Shown here in pieces: positions 26,256-35,531 of a DNA stretch of 64,000 nucleotides; the first letter of the stretch is position 1, and each line of letters opens with the position of its first letter. The notes below the pieces were generated by a model. The model did not search any database. It saw only the letters and a program-made list of their open reading frames with translations, and had not been told where the DNA came from. Source of the DNA: Bifidobacterium pseudolongum subsp. globosum (GTDB lineage Bacteria; Actinomycetota; Actinomycetes; Actinomycetales; Bifidobacteriaceae); contig NZ_RYUH01000007.1 of assembly GCF_004155535.1 (NCBI RefSeq), positions 62,001-126,000 on the forward strand, in the 5' to 3' direction. The position numbers were made by a program, and so were the translations under genes.

Positions 26256-26304
26256 CATGCACGTGGTCCCCGGCGCCTCACCGGTGCCGGGGACCACGTG
26301 CATG
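26256..26304. terminator. 19-bp perfect hairpin between convergent genes
   Basis: Arms 26256-26274 (CATGCACGTGGTCCCCGGC) and 26286-26304, 11-nt loop, between the MDR gene (+) and phoU (-). Probably a two-way terminator; no T-run. Confidence 0.7.
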
Positions 26305-26327
26305 GTGTGGGCGGTGTGCTGCTCCCG

Positions 26328-27008
26328 TCAGTCGATGTCGGTTCCTTCGTCGCGGTCCGGTTCCTTCGACGGGTCGAATCCGGAGACAATGAACACCACA
26401 CGGCGCGCGGCGGAGACGGCATGGTCGCCGAGGCGCTCCATGAAGCGGCCGATCAGCACCACGTTGATGAGCTGCTGGTTCGTGCCCGGGAAGTCCTCGG
26501 ACTGGGCGAACTGGAGCGTCTTCTTGTGCAGGTCGTCGAGCACGTCGTCGTCGTGGATGATCTGGTCGGCCACTTTCGTGTCGCGGTCGGCGAGCATCGT
26601 GACGAGGCGGTCGGCGGTCACGTCGAGGAAGTGCTGCATCTGTGCGAAGGTATCCACAATCTCCTGCGGCAGCGGCGAATCAGGGTAGGTGCGGCGTGCA
26701 GATTCGGCGATGTGGCGCGCCAGATCGCCCATGCGTTCGAACGTGATCGCCAGGCGCATGGTGGAGACCACGACGCGCAGGTCGGTGGCCACCGGGTTCT
26801 GGCGCGCCAGCAGCTCCACGCACTGGTTGACGATGTTCGTCGAAAGCGCATCGGTTTCGGCGTCATTGTCGATCACCGTCTGCGCAGCGTCGAGGTCGGC
26901 GTTGAGCAGCGCCTGCCCCGCGCCGTGGATGGCGTCGCGCACGTTGCGTGCCATGTGGTCAAGGTTGTCGGCTACGGCTTTGAGGCCTTCGTTGAAAATT
27001 ACGCGCAT
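26328..27008 (-). CDS. phoU: Phosphate signalling protein PhoU
   Basis: 226 residues, two PhoU three-helix repeats, each with an E/DxxxD-type metal motif (NDAETDALS near 54-62; IHDDDVLDDLHKK near 152-164). It dampens phosphate-regulon signalling by interacting with the Pst transporter and a PhoR/SenX3-type kinase. AAGGGAA precedes ATG 27008; an upstream in-frame ATG at 27032 lacks support. It is divergent from a SenX3-like kinase gene, a common actinobacterial layout. No pst genes are in the window. Confidence 0.94.
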   Translation of the reverse strand: MRVIFNEGLKAVADNLDHMARNVRDAIHGAGQALLNADLDAAQTVIDNDAETDALSTNIVNQCVELLARQNPVATDLRVVVSTMRLAITFERMGDLARHIAESARRTYPDSPLPQEIVDTFAQMQHFLDVTADRLVTMLADRDTKVADQIIHDDDVLDDLHKKTLQFAQSEDFPGTNQQLINVVLIGRFMERLGDHAVSAARRVVFIVSGFDPSKEPDRDEGTDID

Positions 27009-27191
27009 TTGATTCCCTTCCATTGGGTCCATCGGGCGTGGCGGTTGGCGGCCATGCCGCGCATTCTTGTCCCAGTGTAGAGGAAGCGTGCCGCCATGCC
27101 AATTGCGCGCGGTTCACGTGTTGTTCACCTTGCGCGCGTTTTGCAGGCCTAGCCGCCGCGCACATCGCTCATCTATGCCACAATGGGCGGT

Positions 27192-28502
27192 ATGCCGCAC
27201 ATCACCACCACGACCATCATCGCCGTTGCGTTCGTGCTGCTGGCCATCGGCGCCGTGATCGGCGTCGGCCTGCTCATCGCGGACATGATCATGCCGCTCG
27301 TGCAGTCCGCCACGCACGGCGAATCGCTGCGCGACCGCTTCGCGGAGCGGTTCGCGCGTCTGCGCACACACCATGACGAGGATGACGATGACGAGGACTC
27401 CGACGATTTGGAGGAATCCACGGCCGCACTGCTGTCGATGCTGCCCGGTGCGCCGATCGTCGTCGACGAATCCGACGAAGTGGTGCGCGCGAACCCGGAC
27501 GCATACCGGCTCGGCGTCGTCGACGACGACGTCATCGTGGAGCCGCGCATCGCGCAGGCGGTGCGCACCGTGCGCGAACAGGGCGGCAAAACCATGTTCG
27601 AACTGACCACGATGACCCCGCAGCGGTTCCTGCGCATGGCGGGCGCAGACGAGACCGACGGCCAGGGCAACGTCGCATCGGGGGATGCGCACGCCACTCC
27701 GGTCGCGGTGAGCAGGCCGAACTGGCTGCGCGTCACCGTGGGCCGCATCAGCGAGCGCTTCGTGATCGTGCTGCTCGACGATGTCAGCGAGCGTGTGCGT
27801 TTCGCCCAGGTGCGCGACGATTTCATCGCGAATGTCTCGGAACAGCTCGTCAAACCGAGCGCCGAACTGCAGCATCTCGCCGCTTCGCTCGAGCAGGCGG
27901 GGCTCGAGGACGCGCGCATCGCGCAGGACGCGCGCAATGTGCGCCGGACGATCGCGTACATCGACCACATGGTCAAGGACCTGCTGCTGTTGATCAAAGC
28001 GCAGGAGCAGGTCACACCGACCGACGAGAACCGGCTCAATGTGCTCAATGAGGCGCGCGCGGCGGCCGAGGTGGCGCAGCCGCTCGCGCAGGAGCGTGGG
28101 CAGCGGATCGCGGTGAGTGGCAGCGATGCGCTTGTGGTGCATGGCGAGTCGGAGCAGATTCGCGCGGCGATCGACAAGCTGATTGAGAACGCGCTTGAGT
28201 ATTCGCCCGATGGCGCGGTGGTGAGCGTGGATGTGAAGCCGGACCGCGCGGGACGGCACGCGGTGGTGCGGGTGATCGACCGCGGTACGGGCATTCCGCT
28301 CGGCGAGCAGCAGCGCATCTTCGAGCGGTTCTACCGGGGCGCGAACCAGAACGAGCACACGGCGGACGGCGTCGGCCTGGGTCTGGCGATCGTCAAGCAT
28401 GTGGCGTTGACGCACCAAGGCAGTGTGCATGTGTGGAGCAGGCCTGGGCAGGGCAGCACGTTCACGCTCGTGTTGCCGCTCGACCCCGCGCAGGCGGACT
28501 GA
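27192..28502 (+). CDS. SenX3-like histidine kinase lacking the phosphoacceptor histidine
   Basis: 436 residues. One N-terminal membrane helix (about 8-33), an acidic linker (60-77), a PAS-like region (80-200), a HisKA-like segment and a HATPase_c domain. In the HisKA segment the usual F-x-x-x-x-SHELRTP motif reads FIANVSEQLVKP (211-222), so the histidine position is E217. The ATPase half keeps its N box (KLIENALEYSP), G1 (DRGTGIP), F box (FERFYRG) and G2 (GVGLGLAI). It therefore looks able to bind ATP but not to autophosphorylate at the normal site. No RegX3-type regulator follows. CACAAT (27179-27184) ends 7 nt before ATG 27192, favouring this start over ATG 27183. Confidence 0.85.
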   Translation: MPHITTTTIIAVAFVLLAIGAVIGVGLLIADMIMPLVQSATHGESLRDRFAERFARLRTHHDEDDDDEDSDDLEESTAALLSMLPGAPIVVDESDEVVRANPDAYRLGVVDDDVIVEPRIAQAVRTVREQGGKTMFELTTMTPQRFLRMAGADETDGQGNVASGDAHATPVAVSRPNWLRVTVGRISERFVIVLLDDVSERVRFAQVRDDFIANVSEQLVKPSAELQHLAASLEQAGLEDARIAQDARNVRRTIAYIDHMVKDLLLLIKAQEQVTPTDENRLNVLNEARAAAEVAQPLAQERGQRIAVSGSDALVVHGESEQIRAAIDKLIENALEYSPDGAVVSVDVKPDRAGRHAVVRVIDRGTGIPLGEQQRIFERFYRGANQNEHTADGVGLGLAIVKHVALTHQGSVHVWSRPGQGSTFTLVLPLDPAQAD

Positions 28503-28505
28503 GCG

Positions 28506-28766
28506 TCATTTGCCCAGGCGGCGGTAGTCGGAGCGGTCGAAGAACTCCCAGACGAGCAGCAGCAGGCCGATCACCACACCGAATGCGCAGATGACCGTGG
28601 CTGTGCGGAACCACAGGTTGTGCCCGAACTGCCAACAGCAGATGCAGACCGCCAGGGCAATCGTCCACAGCACGGTGCCCAGGATGAACGCCTTGCGCAG
28701 GTCCACCTGCATGGGCTTGGGGGAGGGGCGGCGCGCATGGGGGTCGACGATCGGGGCAATTTTCAT
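28506..28766 (-). CDS. Small two-helix membrane protein (DUF2530-like)
   Basis: 86 residues. After a short basic, Pro-containing head come two membrane helices near 29-50 and 55-75, then FFDRSDYRRLGK. Length and layout match the actinobacterial DUF2530 family; function unknown. GGAGGG lies almost directly before the ATG. The gene converges on the SenX3-like gene with a 3-nt gap. Confidence 0.7.
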   Translation of the reverse strand: MKIAPIVDPHARRPSPKPMQVDLRKAFILGTVLWTIALAVCICCWQFGHNLWFRTATVICAFGVVIGLLLLVWEFFDRSDYRRLGK

Positions 28767-28863
28767 GCCCTCCACCCTAACGCGAAGGGGCGGCAAGCGC
28801 CAACCATCGCGTACAATGGGGAGGTCCATTGCCCCATTGACGGCCTTCGCGAAAGGATTGACC

Positions 28864-30228
28864 GTGTTCACGATTCGCCCTGTGCCCAAGCGCTATGCGT
28901 GGGGTTCCGGCGAACGCTTGCAATCCATGTTCCATTTGACGGGTGACCAGTGGCGTTCGCCGCTCGCCGAAATGTGGTTCAGCGGGCACCCGCAGTCACC
29001 GTCGCCGATCGAACAGCCGGGTGGGGCGCCGGTCGCGCTGACCGATGCAATCGCCTCCCACCCCGAATATATGGTGGGTGCGCGCGGATCGAGTGAATTC
29101 GGGCCGGTGCTGCCGTTCCTGTTCAAGGTGATCTCGGCGCGCGTGCCGCTTTCGCTGCAGGTGCACCCGGTCGATTTCCAGGCGCGCGCCGGGTTCAACA
29201 TGGAGAATCGCGAGGCGATCGCGTTGGACGCGCCGGAACGTTCGTTCCGCGACATGAACGCGAAAAGCGAGATGGTCGTGGCGCTCGAACCGTTCCATGC
29301 GTCGGTCGGGTTCGCGCCGAAGTCGTTCGCACTGCACAATCTCAGCCTGCTCGAGTCGCCCGTCGCGCAGACGATGGTGCGCGCGTTCTCGCGCTCGGCC
29401 GGCGCGGGCGAGTTCGCGCAGGCCGACGCGCGCATGCCGATCGCGGCGAGCGTATGGCCGGAGTCACGCCGGCGCATGTTCCGCGCGTTCCACGCGGCGA
29501 TCACCACGCCGCCGCTCGACGCGCAGGAACTGGAGCACGACCTGCTGCAGGCGCGCGCACGCTGCACCGCGGAACGCAACCGCATGGCCTTCGACCACGC
29601 GGTGCGCGCCACGCGCGCGTTCCCCGGCGACCCGAGCGTGCTGGCGCTGCTGATGATGAACCCGGTACGGCTCGAGGAAGGCGAATCGGTGTTCCTGCCC
29701 ACCGGCTGCCCGCACGCCTATATATATGGCACCGGCGCCGAGATCATGACCAATTCGGATAACGTGCTGCGCGCCGGCATGACCGTCAAGCACAAAGACA
29801 TCGACAATCTGCTGCAGTGCCTGGATTGCCGCACATCCAGCCCGGTCGACCCGTCCGACGCGCGGTTGGGCACGCTGCTCATGCGCGACGTGGTGTTCTA
29901 CAAACCGCCCGTCAACGAGTTCATGCTCTGCTATGGGCATGTGGACGCGGCCCATGAGCCGTGGCCGGTGATGAACCGGCTCGCTGTGCGCTACGACGCG
30001 CTTGTGCAGCAGATGGGAGGCAAGGCGGTGGTGCCGCATCTGGGCCCGCGCGTCGTGTTGTGCACGCAGGGCGCCGTGCGTTGCGTCACCGACCATGACG
30101 AGCGCGTGCTGCGGCAGGGTGAGGCGGTGTTCGTGCCGGCGGCGGATGGCTGGGCCCGCATCGACCCTGTGGTGACGGGCGAAGCCGCACCACAGGGCCA
30201 ATACCTGATGGCCTCCACGCCGTTCTGA
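28864..30228 (+). CDS. manA: Mannose-6-phosphate isomerase, class I
   Basis: 454 residues. Interconverts mannose 6-phosphate and fructose 6-phosphate. The type I fold starts at KRYAWGSG and keeps the metal-binding LQVHPVDFQA motif and, later, EGESVFLPTGCPHAYIYG with VLRAGMTVKHKD. GTG 28864 is chosen because AAAGGA stands 6 nt upstream. Longer than the E. coli enzyme by about 60 residues, mostly in the middle. A hairpin overlaps the last codons. Confidence 0.94.
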   Translation: MFTIRPVPKRYAWGSGERLQSMFHLTGDQWRSPLAEMWFSGHPQSPSPIEQPGGAPVALTDAIASHPEYMVGARGSSEFGPVLPFLFKVISARVPLSLQVHPVDFQARAGFNMENREAIALDAPERSFRDMNAKSEMVVALEPFHASVGFAPKSFALHNLSLLESPVAQTMVRAFSRSAGAGEFAQADARMPIAASVWPESRRRMFRAFHAAITTPPLDAQELEHDLLQARARCTAERNRMAFDHAVRATRAFPGDPSVLALLMMNPVRLEEGESVFLPTGCPHAYIYGTGAEIMTNSDNVLRAGMTVKHKDIDNLLQCLDCRTSSPVDPSDARLGTLLMRDVVFYKPPVNEFMLCYGHVDAAHEPWPVMNRLAVRYDALVQQMGGKAVVPHLGPRVVLCTQGAVRCVTDHDERVLRQGEAVFVPAADGWARIDPVVTGEAAPQGQYLMASTPF

Positions 30229-30243
30229 GCGTGGAGGCCATCA
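30206..30243. terminator. 15-bp perfect hairpin overlapping the end of manA
   Basis: Arms 30206-30220 and 30229-30243 with an 8-nt loop. The 5' arm lies inside the last manA codons. It separates manA (+) from convergent serC (-). Confidence 0.65.
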
Positions 30244-30262
30244 CAGAGGTGCGGCGCGTGGG

Positions 30263-31402
30263 TCACATGTGCTCGACCACGTAGTCGATGCACGCAAGCA
30301 GCGCCTCCACGTCGGAAGGCTCCACCGAGGGGAACACGCCGATGCGCAGCTGGTTGCGGCCCAGCTTGCGGTAGCCGTTGACGTCGACGATGCCGTTGTC
30401 ACGCAGCACCGCCGTCACATACGCCTGCGGCACCGAGTCGTCGAGGTCGATCGTGACGACCGACTGCGACCGCGCGTTCACATCGGTCACGAACGGGCGC
30501 GCATATGCGCTGCGCTCGGCCCACGCGTACACGATGTCCGAGGAACGCTTGCAGCGGGCGGCGGACCACGCCATGCCGCCGTTTTCGTTGAGCCACTTCA
30601 CCTGCTCGCCAAGCAGCACGAGCGTGCTGATCGACGGCGTGTTGAGCGTCTGGTTCTTGAGCGAGTTGTCGATCGCGGAGGTCAGCGAGAGGAACGGCGG
30701 GATCCAGCGGCGCGCGCCCTCGAGCGCGCAGCTGCGCTTGATGCCTTCCGCGCGTTGGATCGCAGCGGGGGAGAGGATCGCGATCCACAGGCCGCCTTCG
30801 GAACCAAAGGCCTTCTGCGGGGAGAAGTAATAGACGTCGGTCTGCGAGATGTCCACGGGGATCGCGCCGGCGGCGCTCGTCGCGTCGATCGCGATCAGCG
30901 CGCCCTGCTCGCGGCTGCCGTCGATGCGGTAGACCGGCGCCTGCACACCGGTCGACGTCTCGTTCTGCGCCCAGCAATACGTGTCGACGTATTCGGTGCG
31001 TTCAGGCACGCAATACGTGCCGGGTTCGCTCTCGAAGACGATCGGATCTTCCAGGAACGGCGCCGACGCCACCGACGCCGCGACCTTCTTGCTGAACGAC
31101 CCATACACGCCGCAGGCGGCCTGACGTGTGATGAGCGACGCGCACATCACGTCCCAGAACGCGCTCGCACCGCCGTTGCCGAGCACCACCTCGTAGCCGT
31201 CGGGCAGTGAGAAGAACCGTGCGATGCCCGTGCGGATGGATTCGACGAGGTCCTTGACCGGGGCCTGGCGGTGCGACGTGCCGAGGAGCGTGAGCGCGGC
31301 ACGGTCGAGGGCCTCGACCTGTTCGGGGCGGATCTTGCTGGGGCCGGAGCCGAAGCGGGCGTCTTCAGGCAGCATTGACTGCGGAATCGTAATAGTGTCC
31401 AT
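30263..31402 (-). CDS. serC: Phosphoserine aminotransferase
   Basis: 379 residues, the actinobacterial SerC type. It begins with the substrate motif FGSGPSKIRPEQVEAL. The PLP lysine is in YFSPQKAFGSEGGLW. It transfers an amino group to phosphohydroxypyruvate in serine synthesis. The ATG at 31402 has no Shine-Dalgarno; TACTCT on the minus strand (31416-31411) ends 8 nt before it, again suggesting a leaderless message. Confidence 0.95.
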   Translation of the reverse strand: MDTITIPQSMLPEDARFGSGPSKIRPEQVEALDRAALTLLGTSHRQAPVKDLVESIRTGIARFFSLPDGYEVVLGNGGASAFWDVMCASLITRQAACGVYGSFSKKVAASVASAPFLEDPIVFESEPGTYCVPERTEYVDTYCWAQNETSTGVQAPVYRIDGSREQGALIAIDATSAAGAIPVDISQTDVYYFSPQKAFGSEGGLWIAILSPAAIQRAEGIKRSCALEGARRWIPPFLSLTSAIDNSLKNQTLNTPSISTLVLLGEQVKWLNENGGMAWSAARCKRSSDIVYAWAERSAYARPFVTDVNARSQSVVTIDLDDSVPQAYVTAVLRDNGIVDVNGYRKLGRNQLRIGVFPSVEPSDVEALLACIDYVVEHM

Positions 31403-31774
31403 GGTGTCCAAGAGTAGCCAGCGTTGAGGAACAACAGCGGGCGCGTTTCGGATAGGGAACCGCAACGGCCGCCATGCGTGTCAGCTGTGTGCGAAGTGTT
31501 CGTCAGGCAGTGCAGCGTTGTACAGATATCACGAGTTTGTGAAGATTTGTGGTTTTTTGCTTAGTGAACCAAAGCGCCTATCGAGGTCACAAAACGGTGC
31601 TATCGTGCACATTGTTGGCTTCCTTCACGGCCGGCGCTGCGCAAGCGTGCGGTTTTGCTTGGCCTTGACTTGATGTAATCTGTTGAACCAGCGAGTACGA
31701 GTGCGGGATACCTATGGCACGGCCATGGGCGCCTGTGCGTGATTTTCTTCATGTGCACAAGGAGTGTTGTAGGT
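31403..31774. other. Intergenic region between serC and the CHAP gene
   Basis: About 370 nt without a gene. It must hold the serC promoter (next to the start) and the promoter and leader of the CHAP gene. The centre is relatively AT-rich (TTGTGGTTTTTTGCTTAG near 31549-31566). I see no riboswitch consensus and no clear -35/-10 pair for the plus strand. Confidence 0.5.
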
Positions 31775-32764
31775 ATGAGGCATGCTGCCCCCAAAGCCCA
31801 TAAGGCGGCTGGCGCCAAGTCACTGACCAACCTGTTCACAACCCATCACGGATCCCATTCCCCTCAGGCCGTCTATGCCGAGAAGGCTGCGGCCGGCAAT
31901 GCCGAGGCCCTCGGCATTGATGAGGATTTAGCGGCGAAACTCAACGAGGTGGCGCCGCTGACGCGCCGGTCGATCCGTGAATCGGCCAAGGCGGCGCAGC
32001 GCCGCAACACGGTGCTCACGTCGGCGTCACTTGCCGCGCTGGTGGGCACTGCAGCCACGTCGATGGCCTTCATGAAATCGCAGGACGACACGACGACGAT
32101 GTTCCCCGTCGCGGGCGCCGAAACCACGCAGACCATGAACATCACGCACGTCAACGACGGCGCGGCTTCGCGTTCCGACACGCGTGAGGCGCTGACCGAC
32201 GGGCTGCAGGGCGCACAGGACCAGGGCGCCGTGGGCGCCACGACCACCTCCACGACGAACGAAGGCGGCTGGGACCTCGGCGATTCCAACGCCATCGCCG
32301 ATGCCAACGCGCTCACCAAGGCGAAGGCGGACAACAGCAAGGTCGCCGAGCGCGTGGACAAGGATGAGGCGAATCTGCCCGACGGCTTCAATCCGAACCA
32401 CCCCACCGGCGACACGGGCAACCAGTACCCGTGGGGCCAGTGCACATGGTGGTCATATGAGCGCCGCCACCAGCTGGGGCTGAACACCGGCTCGTTCTTC
32501 GGCGATGCACGCAGCTGGGGTGCCTCCGCGCAGGCGCTTGGTTACTGGGTCGACAACACGCCGCGCGCCGTGGGCGATGTGCTCGTGTTCGCACCGGGCC
32601 AGGAAGGCGCCGACGGCTATTACGGCCATGTGGCCATTGTCGAGGCGATCAACCCCGATGGCTCCATCAAGATCTCGGAATCCAACGTGCAGGGCGCCGG
32701 CGTCATCTCCGAGCGTGAGTTCTCGGCGGACAAGGTCTCCGGCTTCACATTCGTGCACTACTGA
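31775..32764 (+). CDS. CHAP-domain peptidoglycan hydrolase
   Basis: 329 residues. A long N-terminal cytoplasmic-type segment precedes one hydrophobic helix at about 86-102 (TSASLAALVGTAATSMAFM), so it is probably membrane-anchored with the rest outside. An Asp/Ala/Thr-rich spacer leads to a C-terminal CHAP domain of about 110 residues, with catalytic Cys in YPWGQCTWWSY and His in YYGHVAIVEAI. CHAP enzymes cut the peptide part of peptidoglycan. AAGGAG lies 11 nt before the ATG. It is followed by a second secreted hydrolase gene. Confidence 0.88.
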   Translation: MRHAAPKAHKAAGAKSLTNLFTTHHGSHSPQAVYAEKAAAGNAEALGIDEDLAAKLNEVAPLTRRSIRESAKAAQRRNTVLTSASLAALVGTAATSMAFMKSQDDTTTMFPVAGAETTQTMNITHVNDGAASRSDTREALTDGLQGAQDQGAVGATTTSTTNEGGWDLGDSNAIADANALTKAKADNSKVAERVDKDEANLPDGFNPNHPTGDTGNQYPWGQCTWWSYERRHQLGLNTGSFFGDARSWGASAQALGYWVDNTPRAVGDVLVFAPGQEGADGYYGHVAIVEAINPDGSIKISESNVQGAGVISEREFSADKVSGFTFVHY

Positions 32765-32898
32765 TCTGTTTTCCCATACGCGGCTACCCGCGCCCGATGC
32801 GCCTGTTTGGTGTGATGTTCACCGGGCGCGTATTGCCAATACCCGTGATCCATGGCCGTTACACCATGGGCGTGCTACTCTAAAGGGTGATGAAAAAG

Positions 32899-33699
32899 AT
32901 GAAACGTTCTATATCGATTACTGCCGCTGCAGCGCTCGCCATCCCCATGTTGTTCATGGGTGTGCCCGCCGCTGTCGCAGATGATGCAGCGTCGAGTTCG
33001 GACTATATCGTCTCGACCCGCTCATTCCCCAAGGTGAACACCGCAAAGACCGATTTCTTTGCGGAGGCCACTTCCACCGACGTCGAAGATGACTCCAACT
33101 GGGGTGGGCTGGGAAGCATGGATGTTCCTCAGACCAAGTCCCAGGCGGAGAAGGACGCCGAGAAGAAAGCCCAAGAAGAAGAACAGGCCCGCAAGGACGC
33201 CGAGGCGGCGGCAGCCGCCGAAGCCGCTGCGCGCCTCGAACGCGAACAGGCTGAGGCCGCAAGCCGCAGCCAGGAACGCGAACCGATTCAGCAGCAGGAA
33301 GCGGCGCCTGCCGAGCAGCAGCAGACCGCTGCCGCTCCGGAAGTGCCCGCCAGCAAGAACGGTGCATCGATCGCTGCGTACGCGCAGAAGTTCATCGGCG
33401 CGCCGTACGCCGCCGGTGGCACCACGCCGGCCGGCTGGGATTGCTCTGGCTTCGTCCAGTATGTGTTCGCCCAGTTCGGCATCAACCTGCCCCGCACCTC
33501 CGGTGCGCAGGCGGGCGTCGGCGTGGCCGTGCCGAGCCTCGCGCAGGCACAGCCCGGCGATATCCTCGCCAACGGCATGCACGCCGCCATCTACATTGGC
33601 AACGGCATGGTCATCAACGCACTGAATCCGGCACAGGGCACGCAGATCACGGATACGTCCGTCTTCTACGGCGGCTATTCGATCCGCCGCGTGCTGTAG
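32899..33699 (+). CDS. Secreted NlpC/P60 endopeptidase
   Basis: 266 residues. A signal peptide (KRSISITAAAALAIPMLFMG, cleavage near AVA-DD) is followed by an Ala/Glu/Gln-rich helical linker at about 80-145 that may form a coiled coil. The C-terminal NlpC/P60 domain has catalytic Cys in WDCSGFVQYVF and His in NGMHAAIYIGNG. It would cleave stem peptides of the wall. Three starts are possible (32887 GTG, 32890 ATG, 32899 ATG); 32899 leaves the best spacing from AAAGGG. Confidence 0.9.
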   Translation: MKRSISITAAAALAIPMLFMGVPAAVADDAASSSDYIVSTRSFPKVNTAKTDFFAEATSTDVEDDSNWGGLGSMDVPQTKSQAEKDAEKKAQEEEQARKDAEAAAAAEAAARLEREQAEAASRSQEREPIQQQEAAPAEQQQTAAAPEVPASKNGASIAAYAQKFIGAPYAAGGTTPAGWDCSGFVQYVFAQFGINLPRTSGAQAGVGVAVPSLAQAQPGDILANGMHAAIYIGNGMVINALNPAQGTQITDTSVFYGGYSIRRVL

Positions 33700-33724
33700 T
33701 TCCCTTCGCCTTTTCACCTTTTCT

Positions 33725-33764
33725 CAGGGTGCAGGCTCCACATGGAGTCTGCACCCTGCTTTTG
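33725..33764 (+). terminator. Rho-independent terminator after the NlpC/P60 gene
   Basis: 15-bp stem with one G-T wobble (33725-33739 with 33744-33758), followed by CTTTT. Confidence 0.85.
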
Positions 33765-33820
33765 CATGCGGTATTGTAGGGGTTGGAAGACATGCGTTGT
33801 GTTGGGCAAGGAGGTCCCTC

Positions 33821-34879
33821 ATGGTGAATGACATGGTGAACGACAAGACGATTCTGGTTGGCGTCGACGGCTCGCACGCGAGCTACAAGGCCACATGGTG
33901 GGCCGCGAACTACGCCAAGCACGTCGGGCTTTCGCTGCAGATCGTCTGCGCGTATTCGCTGCCGAGCTACGCCGCTGTCTCGTTCGACGCCACGTACACC
34001 GCGATGGGGGACGACAACGCGGCACACGCCGACGCTCAGGAGATCCTGTCGAAGGCCAAGGCGATCGCGGACGAGCAGGGCGTGGACGCGCAGACGCTGA
34101 TCGTGACCGGTGACCCGTCGTCGGTGTTCGTGGAGCTGTCGCGCAACTACAACCTCATCGTCATCGGCAACCGCGGCAAGGGCGGTCTCGCCGAACGCCT
34201 GCTCGGCACCACAAGCTCGAGCCTGCCGGCCTACGCGTACTGCCCGATCGTGGTGGTGCCGTACACCGACGACAAAGGCAACCTGATGCACCTCAACAAC
34301 GTGATCACGCGCGTGGCCGTCGGCTCCGACGACACGAAGTGGGGCATTCGCGCGCTGCAGCTCGCCGCCGACTTCACCAACAGCTGGGGCGCCGAACTCG
34401 ACGTGATCACTGTGGTGCCGTCGAACACGAACCTGGAAGACGCCGATGTGCGCCACCAGTTCGAAGAGGCGCTCGACGAGCGTCTCGTCCCGATCACCGC
34501 GAAGTACCCGGACCTGAAGATTCGCAAGACGATCGTGGCAGGCAATGCGGTGGAGACGCTGACGCGCGCGAGCCGCGACCACGACATGGTCGTCGTCGGC
34601 TCGTGCGGCCGTGGCGGATTCACCGGCCTGCTATTCAACTCCACGAGCCAGGGCCTGCTGCAGCATTCCGTCTCGCCGGTCTATGTGGTGCCGCGCAAGT
34701 TCGTGGAAACCGAGGCTTCGCGCGCCGAAGCGACGCCGGCCGAGACCGTGCAGGCCACGTCGATCGACGAACTGGTCAAGGAGGTGCCGGTCGACCGCGC
34801 CGGCGAAGACGTGGAGCGTGAGATCGAGAGCAACATCGACCCGCAGGCCGCCGCCTACCGCGACCGCCGCAACGACTGA
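33821..34879 (+). CDS. Tandem universal stress protein
   Basis: 352 residues with two UspA domains, about 5-150 and 160-305. Each has the ATP-binding signature: GNRGKGGLAERLLGTTSS in the first and GSCGRGGFTGLLFNSTSQ in the second. An acidic tail follows. It is a cytoplasmic stress protein that binds nucleotide; its partners are unknown. AAGGAGG lies 6 nt before the ATG. Confidence 0.95.
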   Translation: MVNDMVNDKTILVGVDGSHASYKATWWAANYAKHVGLSLQIVCAYSLPSYAAVSFDATYTAMGDDNAAHADAQEILSKAKAIADEQGVDAQTLIVTGDPSSVFVELSRNYNLIVIGNRGKGGLAERLLGTTSSSLPAYAYCPIVVVPYTDDKGNLMHLNNVITRVAVGSDDTKWGIRALQLAADFTNSWGAELDVITVVPSNTNLEDADVRHQFEEALDERLVPITAKYPDLKIRKTIVAGNAVETLTRASRDHDMVVVGSCGRGGFTGLLFNSTSQGLLQHSVSPVYVVPRKFVETEASRAEATPAETVQATSIDELVKEVPVDRAGEDVEREIESNIDPQAAAYRDRRND

Positions 34880-34903
34880 CGCGACCGGTGCGCCTGCGCG
34901 CAC

Positions 34904-34976
34904 CTGAGCGTAATCGAGGGGCCCGTACGGAGTCGTCACTATGACGACTCCGTACGGGCCCCTCGATTACGCTCAG
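34904..34976. terminator. 35-bp perfect palindromic hairpin between convergent genes
   Basis: Arms 34904-34938 and 34942-34976 match exactly with a 3-nt loop (CTA). It lies between the stress-protein gene (+) and the OsmC gene (-). Unusually long for a terminator. Confidence 0.75.
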
Positions 34977-34987
34977 TGAGAGTGCGC

Positions 34988-35401
34988 TCAGCGGCGCACT
35001 TCGATGTCCATGCGCACCGGCGTCTCCTGCTCGTAGGTGTGCATCACGGTGCAGCCCTTTTCGATGTGCGCCTTGGTGCGCTTCTTGAGCTTCTCCACCT
35101 CGTCGTCGGTCAGATTGGCGTCCGAGGCGTCGATGACTACCTGCTCGCTGAAGTTGATGTAGGAGTCGTTGTCGGCGTCATATGTGCCGTCCACGATGAT
35201 CTTGGCGCCCTTGCCTTCGCCCACGGCGTTTTCCACGGCCATGCGGCTCGACAGCGCCGCGCATGCCGCCAGTGCGATCTTCATCAGGTCGCCGGGGGTG
35301 AACTGGCCCTTGCCCTTGCCGAACTTGAGGTGGGCGCCGTCATCGCTGAAAGCGTCCCAGGAACCGTCTTTGTTGCGCTCAACCCACAGTCGCTTGCCCA
35401 T
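34988..35401 (-). CDS. OsmC/Ohr-family protein
   Basis: 137 residues, full length for OsmC-like thiol peroxidases. Two cysteines are placed as in the family: AACAALSSR (near 47) and EKGCTVMHT (near 116). These enzymes reduce organic hydroperoxides. GGAGC precedes ATG 35401. Convergent with the stress-protein gene, which fits a stress-response neighbourhood. Confidence 0.9.
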   Translation of the reverse strand: MGKRLWVERNKDGSWDAFSDDGAHLKFGKGKGQFTPGDLMKIALAACAALSSRMAVENAVGEGKGAKIIVDGTYDADNDSYINFSEQVVIDASDANLTDDEVEKLKKRTKAHIEKGCTVMHTYEQETPVRMDIEVRR

Positions 35402-35531
35402 ACTTATGCTCCTTTGTTGTGCATGGCTGATATGCCCTCACCCATCGTACTCAAGGCCCACGCGCTTGGCTAGGGGCGCGCCCACGCGCAGAGCGATACG
35501 CCGTCCAAAAGCGCTCTTAGTATGGACTGTT

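Noticed and set aside
28503..28863. A RegX3-type regulator expected after the SenX3-like kinase
   Set aside because: The kinase is followed by a converging small membrane protein and manA; no receiver-domain gene is present here.
31560..31774. c-di-AMP (ydaO-type) riboswitch before the CHAP gene
   Set aside because: These riboswitches precede wall hydrolases in other actinobacteria, but I could not find the conserved core sequences here.
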